A stretch of 64,000 bases of DNA from Actinomadura litoris (GTDB lineage Bacteria; Actinomycetota; Actinomycetes; Streptosporangiales; Streptosporangiaceae): assembly GCF_009733595.1 (NCBI RefSeq), contig NZ_WOFH01000009.1, positions 186,001 to 250,000 on the forward strand. Reading direction: 5' to 3'. Below the pieces are notes generated by a model. That model saw nothing but the letters and a program-made list of their open reading frames with translations, was not told where the DNA came from and searched no databases. The first letter of the stretch is position 1, and the number at the start of each line of letters is the position of its first letter. A program made the position numbers and the translations under genes. This document shows, one piece after another, positions 35,639 to 44,867 of this stretch.

Positions 35639-36783
35639 GCAGCGGCGTCGAGGCCGACATCGCGCTGGACGCGGCCGTGATCCTCACGCTCGGCATGAAC
35701 CGCGTCCTCGGACGCGGCGCGGGCCTGGCCGGACGCGGCGCGGAGGCCCTCGCCGCGCTCGCCGCCGGGCGGGCCGAGGCGCGCGCCGCCGCGCTCGCCG
35801 AGGTCGAGACCCACGAGCGCGCCCTGCGCGAGGTCGTCGAGCGCAACGCCCGGATCGCCGCGCTCGCCGAGACCCGCGCCAAGATCGGCGCGAACGCGGC
35901 GCTGCCCGAGCCGCTCCGGCCGGAGGAGCACCAGACCCCCGAGGAGCTGGCCGCCTGGTGCGCCGCGCTCGACCCCGTCCTGGACGAGGCGGAGCGCGCC
36001 CTCTCCGAGCACCTCGCCGCCCAGGTCACGGCGCAGATCTTCACGGTCCCCGCGGCCGGGTTGCAGGCCGACACCGGTCAGCGCGGCCCCGAGCGGGGCG
36101 CGTCACCCGTCCCGCGCGTCCAAGACGACGTGCAGGGGACACTCGAACGGATCATGACGCGGCTGCTGCCCGACGCGGCCGAGGGCGAGCGGCGCGCGGT
36201 CGCCGACGCGGCGCGGCTGCTCGCCGGGACCGGCACCGCCGAGGAGGCCGAGGCGGTCCTCCAGGAGGTGCGGCTGCGCATCCGGGACGCCAACCGCCGC
36301 ACCGAGGAGCGGCGCGAGCGGGAGCGGCGGCGCGCGGCCGAGCGGGACGCCGCCGAGCAGGCCGAGGCCGAGCGCCGCTACGTCCTCGACTCGATCACCA
36401 CGGCGTTCGAGGACATGGGGTATGAGGTGGCGCCCGGGTTCGAGACGCTGACCGCCGACGGCGGCGCGCTGGTCCTGACCAAGGGCGGCTGGCCCGAGCA
36501 CAGCGTGAAGATGCGGGTCGACGACGCGGCGCACGTGCGCGCCGCGATGGTCCGCGAGACGCCCGCCGAGAGCGAGGACGACCGGCGTGTCGACGCCGAG
36601 CGCGAGCGCGAGTGGTGCGAGGCGTTCGAGGCCGCGCGGACCCGTCTCGCCGCGGCCGGGATACGGTCGCAGGTGGCCTGGCGGCTGGAGCCGGGCGTGC
36701 GTGAGCTGCCGGTTTCCGAGCGGCCACGGCAGACTGGGGGGCGTGCCGAGCGGCGCGAACGCCGCCGGGAGCGGGGCCGGTGA
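35635..36783 (+). CDS. Coiled-coil protein of unknown family, third gene of the operon
   Basis: 382 residues, start ATG 35635 within the kinase stop (ATGA) and a GGAGGAG ribosome site. Residues ~30-150 are Ala/Glu/Arg-rich helices, probably coiled coil. A Pro-rich break comes around 150, and a second long charged coil (~215-250, RRTEERRERERRRAAERDAA) follows. A compact C-terminal domain (~255-365) has YVLDSITTAFEDMGYEVAPGF and VLTKGGWPEHSVKMRVDD, with alternating strands and helices. The tail is strongly basic. No signal peptide or membrane helix is present. Placement between kinase and unfoldase suggests an adaptor or substrate. Confidence 0.85.
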   Translation: MSSGVEADIALDAAVILTLGMNRVLGRGAGLAGRGAEALAALAAGRAEARAAALAEVETHERALREVVERNARIAALAETRAKIGANAALPEPLRPEEHQTPEELAAWCAALDPVLDEAERALSEHLAAQVTAQIFTVPAAGLQADTGQRGPERGASPVPRVQDDVQGTLERIMTRLLPDAAEGERRAVADAARLLAGTGTAEEAEAVLQEVRLRIRDANRRTEERRERERRRAAERDAAEQAEAERRYVLDSITTAFEDMGYEVAPGFETLTADGGALVLTKGGWPEHSVKMRVDDAAHVRAAMVRETPAESEDDRRVDAEREREWCEAFEAARTRLAAAGIRSQVAWRLEPGVRELPVSERPRQTGGRAERRERRRERGR

Positions 36784-36834
36784 CGGGTCCCGCGTCCGGT
36801 GTGGGAAAGGCGGGAACGGAGTGGAGCGAGCCTG

Positions 36835-38751
36835 ATGAGCATTGATTCGCCGACCCTCGGCGGGCGGTTGCAGGGCTGGCCGCCGTTCATCCGCGAGCTG
36901 GACGCGACGCTCTCGGTCCACTCCCAGTACGTGCTGTCGGGCAACCTCTACGACAGCTTCCTCGCGCCGCCGCAGGAGGTCGTCGGGCCCGCCCGGCTGC
37001 TGCCGCTGCGCGGGCTGCTGTGGGAGACGCTGCGCTCCAGCGGCGCGTCCTGCATGATCGTGTACGACCCGGTGGACGGCGTGCAGGTCTACCCCGACAC
37101 CGGCGACGAGATCGCCGAGGAGGCGGAGCGGTCGGCCGACCGGCTGCTCGGCAAGCGCGGCCGGGACGAGAAGCCCTCGCTGGAGGCGCTGACCCGCCAG
37201 CTGGAGGCGGTGGCGCGGCCCACGGAGAACGTCCGCGCCGCGTTCGTGATCGACTCGGCGTCGCGGATCGCCCGCACCCCGACCGACCTGGAGCCCGCCG
37301 AGCGCGACTTCTTCCGGTTCTGCGCGAAGCTGTCGCGGACGGCGCGCCCGGTCCGGGTGCCGGGGGCGCGGCCGAAGCCGCTCTACAACCCGGTGCTGTG
37401 GCTGGTGGAGCGGCCGGGCGACCTGCCGCCGTGGCTCACCACCGACAACGAGAACATCCGCGAGATCACGATCCCGCGCCCGCACCTCGGCGACCGGCAG
37501 GAGACCGCGCGGCTGCTGGCCCGCGCGTTCGGGGTCACCGACGTCGGCACCGACGAGGCCGCCGCGGCGGCCTGCGACGCGTTCGCCGAGCAGGCCGACG
37601 GCCTGACGCTCCAGTCGATGATCGAGGTGACCCGGCTGGCGAAGGAGCGCAACGTCGACCTCGCCGACCTGCCCGACGCCGTCCGGACCTACAAGCTCGG
37701 CGTCCTGGACAACCCGTGGAGCCGGGGGCACCTGCGGCGGCGCGTGCTGGAGGGCGAGAAGCGCGTGCCCGAGCGGGTGATCGGGCAGCCGCAGGCCGTC
37801 ACCAAGACCCTCGACATCCTCAAGCGGGCCGTGCTCGGGCTGTCGGGCGCGCAGGCGACCCGGTCGGGCAGCCGCCCGCGCGGCGTGCTGTTCTTCGCCG
37901 GGCCGACCGGCACCGGCAAGACCGAGCTGGCCAAGGCGATCACCGAGCTGGTGTTCGGCGACGAGTCGGCCTACCTGCGCTTCGACATGAGCGAGTTCTC
38001 CGCCGAGGGCTCCGGCGACCGGCTGATCGGGTCGCCGCCCGGATACGTCGGGCACGAGGCGGGCGGGGAGCTGACCAACGCCGTCCGCGAGGACCCGTTC
38101 CGCGTCATGCTGTTCGACGAGATCGAGAAGGCGCACCCCCGGATCCTCGACAAGTTCCTCCAGATCCTGGAGGACGGGCGGCTCACCGACGGGCGCGGCA
38201 ACACCGTCCACTTCTCCGAGTCGATCCTGATCTTCACCTCGAACCTCGGGATGTACGTCCCCGGGCGCGACCTCACGACCCGTGACGGCGCGTTCTCCCC
38301 CGGTGCCGGCCGTGTGCAGAACATCACGCCCGGGATGACCTACGACGAGGTCGAGCAGCGGATCAAGGACGCCGTCGCCGACCACTTCACCGAGGTCCTG
38401 AACCGGCCGGAGCTGCTCAACCGGTTCGGCGACAACATCGTCGTGTTCGACTTCATCTCCGCCGACGCCGCGCACAAGATCTTCGACCTCCAGTTCGCGA
38501 ACATCTGCAAGCGGGTCGCCGAGGAGCACCGGCTGGTGCTGGCGGTGAAGGGCGACGCGCTCCAGACGCTCCGCGGGTGGTGCACCGACGAGCTGGACAA
38601 GGGCGGCCGCGGCATCGGCATGGCCCTGGAGTCGCACTTCGTCAACCCGCTGGCGCGCGCGCTGTTCGACCGCGAACTCGTCCCGGACGAGCGGGTCACC
38701 GTGTACGGGATCCGGCGCGAGGGCAGCATCGTCCATCTGGAAATCCAGTGA
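36835..38751 (+). CDS. Hsp100/ClpB-D2-like AAA+ unfoldase with degenerate N-terminal AAA domain
   Basis: 638 residues. The first ~250 look like a second AAA-type fold that has lost its Walker A (YVLSGNLYDSF near residue 32, a Walker B-like AAFVIDSASRI), resembling the N-terminal half of Ycf46-type ATPases. The C-terminal half is a full ClpA/B D2 module: Walker A GPTGTGKT with K362, pore loop PPGYVGHEAGG, Walker B VMLFDEIEKAH, sensor TSNLG, Arg finger NRPELLNRFG and the D2-small lid. The Tyr pore loop indicates protein threading. There is no Clp N-domain or ClpP-binding loop visible. It overlaps the radical-SAM gene by GTGA. Confidence 0.92.
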   Translation: MSIDSPTLGGRLQGWPPFIRELDATLSVHSQYVLSGNLYDSFLAPPQEVVGPARLLPLRGLLWETLRSSGASCMIVYDPVDGVQVYPDTGDEIAEEAERSADRLLGKRGRDEKPSLEALTRQLEAVARPTENVRAAFVIDSASRIARTPTDLEPAERDFFRFCAKLSRTARPVRVPGARPKPLYNPVLWLVERPGDLPPWLTTDNENIREITIPRPHLGDRQETARLLARAFGVTDVGTDEAAAAACDAFAEQADGLTLQSMIEVTRLAKERNVDLADLPDAVRTYKLGVLDNPWSRGHLRRRVLEGEKRVPERVIGQPQAVTKTLDILKRAVLGLSGAQATRSGSRPRGVLFFAGPTGTGKTELAKAITELVFGDESAYLRFDMSEFSAEGSGDRLIGSPPGYVGHEAGGELTNAVREDPFRVMLFDEIEKAHPRILDKFLQILEDGRLTDGRGNTVHFSESILIFTSNLGMYVPGRDLTTRDGAFSPGAGRVQNITPGMTYDEVEQRIKDAVADHFTEVLNRPELLNRFGDNIVVFDFISADAAHKIFDLQFANICKRVAEEHRLVLAVKGDALQTLRGWCTDELDKGGRGIGMALESHFVNPLARALFDRELVPDERVTVYGIRREGSIVHLEIQ

Positions 38752-39494
38752 GCGACATCACGTCCCGCGATGCCGCGTCCGGGGAGCGGCTGCGGCTCGC
38801 CAAGGCGCATTATCCGGTGACCACGCTCGGTCCCGGGACGCGCGCCGGCATCTGGGTGCAGGGCTGCACGCTGCACTGCCACGGGTGCCTCTCCCGCGAC
38901 ACCTGGGACGCCGATCCCGGCAAGGAGGTGCCGGTCGAGGCCGTCCTCGGATGGCTGAGATCGCTGCCCGGACCGGTCGACGGCGTGACGATCTCGGGGG
39001 GCGAGCCGTTCCAGCAGCCGTCCGCGCTGGCGGCGCTGCTGCGCGGCGTCCGCGCGTGGCGGGACGACCATCATCATGAGACGATTGGGTTGGACATATT
39101 GGTCTACAGCGGATATGTCTACTCTCGGCTCTCGCGGAGCGCGGCGACGCGGGAGATCCTCGGCATGTGTGACGCCGTGATCACGGGGCCGTACGTCGAC
39201 CGGCTCAACCCGGGAGGACGACACTCCGAGAGTGGCTCTCTACTCTGGAGGGGGTCGGCGAACCAGCGCGTCGTGCCGTTGTCCCCGCTGGGACGCGAGC
39301 GGTACGGGGCACTGGCCGGTATCGGAGAGACTAGGGACGAGGCAGGGCCCCGGGTTCAGGTGTCCGTGGACGAGGGGCCGGAGGGAAGGCGGGTGTACTA
39401 CATCGGGATCCCGCGAAGGGGTGACATGGAGCACCTCACGTCGAGGCTCGAACGCGCCGGGGTGCGCGCGGGGGAAGTGTCATGGCGACCTTGA
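38748..39494 (+). CDS. Radical-SAM/4Fe-4S activase-like protein in the kinase-unfoldase operon
   Basis: 248 residues from GTG 38748, overlapping the unfoldase stop. The cluster-binding motif is CTLHCHGC (CX3CX2C), preceded by LGPGTRAGIWVQG. The SAM-site GGEPF motif is in VTISGGEPFQQ, then LDILVYSGYVYSRL and CDAVITGPYVD as in NrdG/activase-type short radical-SAM enzymes. The residues after ~165 (GSANQRVVPLS) form a family-typical tail. NrdG-type enzymes make glycyl radicals on partner proteins, but no glycyl-radical enzyme is nearby. The target may therefore be an operon protein or something else. It overlaps the FHA gene by 13 bp. Confidence 0.9.
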   Translation: MSDITSRDAASGERLRLAKAHYPVTTLGPGTRAGIWVQGCTLHCHGCLSRDTWDADPGKEVPVEAVLGWLRSLPGPVDGVTISGGEPFQQPSALAALLRGVRAWRDDHHHETIGLDILVYSGYVYSRLSRSAATREILGMCDAVITGPYVDRLNPGGRHSESGSLLWRGSANQRVVPLSPLGRERYGALAGIGETRDEAGPRVQVSVDEGPEGRRVYYIGIPRRGDMEHLTSRLERAGVRAGEVSWRP

Positions 39495-40849
39495 ACTGTC
39501 CTATCTGTGACGAACCGTTCCAGCCGGGCGATCTGCTCTGCCTGAGCTGCGGGGCCAACCTGGCGCGCGCCGGGGCCGGCCAGCAGCACGGGCAGCACGC
39601 CCAGGGCGGGTACGGCCAGCACGGCGGCCCTCAGCACGGCGCCCCCCAGCAGGGGGCTCCCCAGCACGGCGCCCCTCAGTACGGCGCGCCTCAGCAGGGG
39701 GCCCCGCAGTACGGCGGCCCCCAGGGCGCGCCCCAGCACGGGGCTCCCCAGCACGGCGCCCCGCAGCATGGGGCGCCGCAGCACGGGCAGCCGTACCAGC
39801 CTCCCCAGCACTCGCACGACCCCTACCAGCAGCAGGCGCCCCAGCAGCAGGCACCGCCCGACTACGGGCAGCCGCAGCAGAGCCAGCCGATGTCCCAGCC
39901 CGACCCGTGGGCCCAGCAAGGGCAGCAGCAACAGCAGCAGGACCCGTGGGGTTCGCCCATGCAGCAGGGTCCTCCGCAGCAGCAGGGCCCGCCCGACTAC
40001 GGCCAGCCGCAGCAGCAGGCCCAACCGGACTACGGCCAGCCCGACTACGGGCAACCCGACTACGGGCAGCCGGACTACGGCCAGCACGCGGGCCAGCAGG
40101 GCGGCCAGTACGGCGGGCCGCAGGGCGGGCAGCCCGCGCAGCACCAGCAGCAGCCCTCGGCGGACCCGTGGTCCTCGCCGCCCCCCGGCCAGCAGGCCCC
40201 GGGGCAGCAGCAGCCCGACCAGTGGGGCATGCCGCAGCAGCAGGCGCCCGACCAGTACCAGCAGCAGCCCGAGCAGCACCAGTACGCGCCGCCGGACCAG
40301 TACGGCCAGCCGCAGCCCGGCCCCGGCGGGCCCGGTGGTCCGGGCGGGCCCGGTGGTCCCGGCGACCACCAGTTCGGGGCCCCGCCGTCGCACCAGCACG
40401 AGCCGCAGGCGCCGATGCAGTCGCGGCCGCAGCCGCCGAGCGACAGCACGGCGTTCATGTGCCCGTACTGCGAGGCCGTCCTGACCAACCCGGGCGCCGC
40501 GCAGTGCGACACGTGCCTGCGCCCGCTGCCGCAGAAGGGGACGCCGGTCCTGCGGGTCCAGTTCCCGACGGGCGAGCTGAAGGTCTCGGTGGGGCAGCAC
40601 CTCGTGCTCGGCCGGGACGCGGGCCAGTCGCCCGTGGCGGCCACGTTCACGCAGTACGACAACGTGTCGCGGCGCCACTCGACGGTCTGGCTCGACCCGT
40701 CCGGCACCGCCTGGGTCCGCGACGAGGGCTCCACCAACGGGACGTTCGTCAACGGCGAGCGCCTCCCCCGCGGCGTGGAGGCGCCCCTGCGCGACGGCGA
40801 CCAGCTCCGGCTGGCGGCCGACGTGACCGGAACCGTCCAGCTCAACTGA
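39482..40849 (+). CDS. FHA-domain phosphothreonine reader with two zinc ribbons and a Gln/Gly/Pro-rich linker
   Basis: 455 residues; GGGGAAG precedes the ATG, which lies inside the previous gene. Zinc ribbon 1 is at residues ~6-23 (CPIC...CLSC). A ~290-residue low-complexity linker follows, rich in Gln, Gly, Pro, Tyr and His with YGQP and HGAPQ repeats. Zinc ribbon 2 is at ~326-345 (CPYC...CDTC). The C-terminal FHA domain (~355-455) has LVLGRDAG, NVSRRHSTVWL and STNGTFVNG, the pThr-contact residues. It is the last gene, followed by a strong terminator. It probably binds kinase-phosphorylated partners. The linker is of the kind associated with phase separation (inference). Confidence 0.93.
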   Translation: MATLNCPICDEPFQPGDLLCLSCGANLARAGAGQQHGQHAQGGYGQHGGPQHGAPQQGAPQHGAPQYGAPQQGAPQYGGPQGAPQHGAPQHGAPQHGAPQHGQPYQPPQHSHDPYQQQAPQQQAPPDYGQPQQSQPMSQPDPWAQQGQQQQQQDPWGSPMQQGPPQQQGPPDYGQPQQQAQPDYGQPDYGQPDYGQPDYGQHAGQQGGQYGGPQGGQPAQHQQQPSADPWSSPPPGQQAPGQQQPDQWGMPQQQAPDQYQQQPEQHQYAPPDQYGQPQPGPGGPGGPGGPGGPGDHQFGAPPSHQHEPQAPMQSRPQPPSDSTAFMCPYCEAVLTNPGAAQCDTCLRPLPQKGTPVLRVQFPTGELKVSVGQHLVLGRDAGQSPVAATFTQYDNVSRRHSTVWLDPSGTAWVRDEGSTNGTFVNGERLPRGVEAPLRDGDQLRLAADVTGTVQLN

Positions 40850-40866
40850 GGCCGGAACGAACCACG

Positions 40867-40907
40867 ACGGCGGCGGCCCGGGGATCTCCCCGGGCCGCCG
40901 CCGTTTT
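40867..40907 (+). terminator. Strong intrinsic terminator of the six-gene operon
   Basis: A perfect 18-bp GC-rich stem (40867-40884 with 40887-40904) is followed by TTTT, 17 bp after the FHA stop codon. This is the clearest rho-independent terminator in the window. Confidence 0.9.
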
Positions 40908-40941
40908 CCGCCTTCTCCCCCCCACGAACGGCGGGGACGGA

Positions 40942-40974
40942 AACGGGGGCCGCCCGTGTCGGACGGCCCCCGTT
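40942..40974. terminator. Second hairpin between FHA gene and typA
   Basis: An 11-bp perfect stem (40942-40952 with 40964-40974) with an 11-base loop. It may act as a back-up terminator for either direction. Confidence 0.5.
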
Positions 40975-40987
40975 CCCCGATAGCGCT

Positions 40988-41029
40988 CGGTCGGCCGTGA
41001 AAGCTCGGTCCGCCGCGGTCGGCCGTGAA
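40988..41029. repeat. 14-bp direct repeat downstream of typA
   Basis: CGGTCGGCCGTGAA occurs at 40988-41001 and 41016-41029, 28 bp apart, each followed by AGCT-like sequence. It is part of a repeat-rich non-coding stretch between two operons; function unknown. Confidence 0.5.
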
Positions 41030-41086
41030 GCTTGGCCCGCCGGAACGCTTGGTCTTCGGATCGCCTGCGGTTCGGATCGCCGGGTT

Positions 41087-41114
41087 CGCGGACCGGCCGC
41101 CCGGCCGGTCCGCG
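41087..41114 (-). terminator. Hairpin downstream of typA
   Basis: A 12-bp perfect stem (41087-41098 with 41103-41114) with loop GCCC, 20 bp past the typA stop on the minus strand. There is no U-run. Confidence 0.6.
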
Positions 41115-41133
41115 AGGCCGGCCGGTCGTCAGG

Positions 41134-42987
<1,854 letters not shown>

Positions 42988-43174
42988 GCGGGCTCGCCTT
43001 GCGTGAGAGTTCGGGAGTCGCCGCAGACGCGCGGCACCCCCCATTCTACTTGGCCTCGCGCGCGGCCCCACCCCCGCAAGGGGTTCCGCCCGTCACACCG
43101 GGCCTTTCCGGGGGGTGTGAGGGGCCGTCCCTCCACGGGAAACCTCCGGGAGGCCCGCAGGAGAACGGCGCGGA

Positions 43175-43204
43175 TTGGCCAACTTTGCCGATCCTTTGTA
43201 ATCT
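43175..43204 (+). promoter_or_regulatory. Possible sigma-70-type promoter of the riboswitch leader
   Basis: TTGGCC (43175-43180) and TAATCT (43199-43204) are separated by 18 bp, about 50 bp before the predicted aptamer, in a locally AT-richer patch. Confidence 0.45.
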
Positions 43205-43254
43205 CCCTGAGATCCGGCCGTCCGGAGCGCCCCACCCCCCGGGGCCTGCGGCCG

Positions 43255-43397
43255 GAGCGCCGAGTCCGCCGCGGCGGGGCCTGTGAGCACGGGCCGCGCG
43301 GCGCGGAGCCGGGGACCCAGGATCCCCCGGGGTGAATCGACCTCGTGTCGTAGGGCGCCTCCTGGCCCGAACCCGTCAGCTAACCCGGTAGGCGCGC
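43255..43397 (+). ncRNA. ydaO/yuaA-type (c-di-AMP) riboswitch
   Basis: The leader carries hallmark segments of this aptamer class: GCGCCGAGTCCG at the 5' end, GGGGTGAATCGA in the middle and the 3' signature CCGAACCCGTCAGCTAACC then GGTAGGCGC. The closing helix GCGCC (43257-43261) / GGCGC (43391-43395) is present. In actinobacteria such elements commonly control peptidoglycan hydrolase genes, and c-di-AMP binding normally switches expression off. The next gene is an NlpC/P60 hydrolase, matching this expectation. The exact boundaries are approximate. Confidence 0.88.
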
Positions 43398-43416
43398 AGG
43401 GAGAGGAGAAACCGGC

Positions 43417-44436
43417 TTGGCAGCCGATTCCCACCGGCGGCGGCGCCGCACGCCCGTCGCCGTCGCGGCCACCACCCTCCTGATCGGCCTCGGCACCACC
43501 GCGCCGCTCGCCGCGCACGCCGCGCAGCCGTTCGGCGCGCCGAACGGCGCGCCCGCCCCGACGCCGCTGCCGACCTCGGAGAAGGGGCTGCGGCAGAGCC
43601 TGGACGCGCTGAACACCGAGGCGGAGAAGCTCACCGAGCAGTACAACAAGGCCCGCGTCGACCTCGACCGGGCGAGGAAGGCCGAGCAGGCCGCCGCCCG
43701 CGCCGCCGCCACGCTGGAGGCGCAGACCGCGCCCGCGCGCGAGCGGCTCGGCCAGATGGCCGCCGCGAACTACATGAACGGCGGGCCGAGCGCGATGTTC
43801 GGCGTGAGCGGCTCGTCCGAGGGGCTGTCGGCCGGGGCCTACCTCACGCAGAGCCAGGCCGGCGCCGTGGCCGCGCTGCAGAGGCAGATCGACCGGGCGA
43901 ACCAGGCCAGGCGCACCGCCGAGGCGAGGACCGCGCAGGTCCAGCAGGCGGCGGAGCGGGCCAAGGCCGCCCGCGAGGCCGCCCGCCAGAAGGTCGCCGA
44001 GGTCACCAAGCGGCTCGACAAGCTGACCACGACCCACGTCAAGGACCCGCGCACCGGGCTGTCGGCCACGATCCAGGGCTCGGGCCTTCCGGCCAAGATG
44101 ACCCGCAAGGCCCTCACCAAGCTGGGCTCGCCCTATGTGTGGGCCGCCGCGGGGCCGACCACGTTCGACTGCTCCGGCCTCGTCGTCTGGGCCTACGCCC
44201 AGGTCGGCAAGCCGGGCCTGCCGCACTACACCGGCGACCTCCTCGCGATGGGGCAGCGCGTGTCGCGCGGCTCGCTGCGCTCGGGCGACCTCGTGTACTT
44301 CGGCGCCAGCGTCCACCACATGGGGATCTACCTCGGCGGCGGCAAGTACCTGCACGCCCCCCAGACCGGCGACGTCGTCAAGATCTCGAACCTGTCCGAC
44401 CGCTCCGACTTCGCCGGGGCGAACCGCATCACCTGA
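43417..44436 (+). CDS. Secreted NlpC/P60 (C40) peptidoglycan endopeptidase, RipA-like
   Basis: 339 residues from TTG 43417, preceded by GGAGAGGAG. Signal peptide: Arg-rich start, then VAVAATTLLIGLGTTAPLAAHA (cut near residue 31). Two coiled-coil stretches (~45-120 and ~145-200) precede the C-terminal NlpC/P60 domain, with C252 in FDCSGLVVWAY, H301 in HHMGIYLGGG and a third polar residue in YLHAPQTG. It cleaves D-Glu-mDAP type bonds in the wall, probably in growth or resuscitation. The ydaO-type leader places it under c-di-AMP control. It converges with the Nudix gene. Confidence 0.94.
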   Translation: MAADSHRRRRRTPVAVAATTLLIGLGTTAPLAAHAAQPFGAPNGAPAPTPLPTSEKGLRQSLDALNTEAEKLTEQYNKARVDLDRARKAEQAAARAAATLEAQTAPARERLGQMAAANYMNGGPSAMFGVSGSSEGLSAGAYLTQSQAGAVAALQRQIDRANQARRTAEARTAQVQQAAERAKAAREAARQKVAEVTKRLDKLTTTHVKDPRTGLSATIQGSGLPAKMTRKALTKLGSPYVWAAAGPTTFDCSGLVVWAYAQVGKPGLPHYTGDLLAMGQRVSRGSLRSGDLVYFGASVHHMGIYLGGGKYLHAPQTGDVVKISNLSDRSDFAGANRIT

Positions 44437-44442
44437 CGCGGG

Positions 44443-44841
44443 TCACGTCGTCCGCTTCAGCAGCCTCTCCAGCTCGTCGATGACGGGACGGTCGCCGGGC
44501 AGCCAGTCGACGTCGTAGAGCTCGTCCGGGGTGAGCCAGCGCAGCGCCAGGTGCTCCAGCGCGCGCGGCTCACCCTCGACGATCGCGGCCGTCCACACCC
44601 GCAGCAGGCTGCGCCCGCTGAGCCGCCAGTCGCCGCCGACCCGGCGGTCCAGGCGGATCCCGATGTCGAGCTCCTCCCTGCACTCGCGGACGAGGGCCTC
44701 CTCGTCGCTCTCCCCCGGGTCGACCTTGCCGCCCGGCAGCTCCCAGCCGCCCGCCATGTGCGCCGGCTCGGCGCGCTGGGCGCTCAGCAGCCGCCCGTCC
44801 GAGATGATCGCTGCACCCACCACGACGAGGTCGATCGCCAC
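44443..44841 (-). CDS. Nudix hydrolase (MutT-like)
   Basis: 132 residues, the typical MutT size. The Nudix box is complete: GGKVDPGESDEEALVRECREEL, with the GX5E...REUXEEXGU spacing. The N-terminal strand VVGAAIISDGRLLSAQR and the late WLTPDELYDVDWLPGD match (d)CTP/8-oxo-dGTP pyrophosphatases. It probably cleans up oxidised or non-canonical nucleotides in the cytosol. It is 26 bp downstream of the Mut7-C gene on the same strand, possibly one transcript. Confidence 0.92.
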   Translation of the reverse strand: MAIDLVVVGAAIISDGRLLSAQRAEPAHMAGGWELPGGKVDPGESDEEALVRECREELDIGIRLDRRVGGDWRLSGRSLLRVWTAAIVEGEPRALEHLALRWLTPDELYDVDWLPGDRPVIDELERLLKRTT

Positions 44842-44867
44842 CAGCCCCCTCCGGCTCTCCGTTCACT

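Larger units (their letters stand above)
42988..43416. other. Intergenic region with typA promoter and riboswitch leader
   Basis: 429 bp between divergent typA and the NlpC/P60 gene. The right half is taken by the ydaO-type leader and its promoter, listed separately. The left half (42988-43170) holds the typA promoter and shows no other element I can name. Confidence 0.6.
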
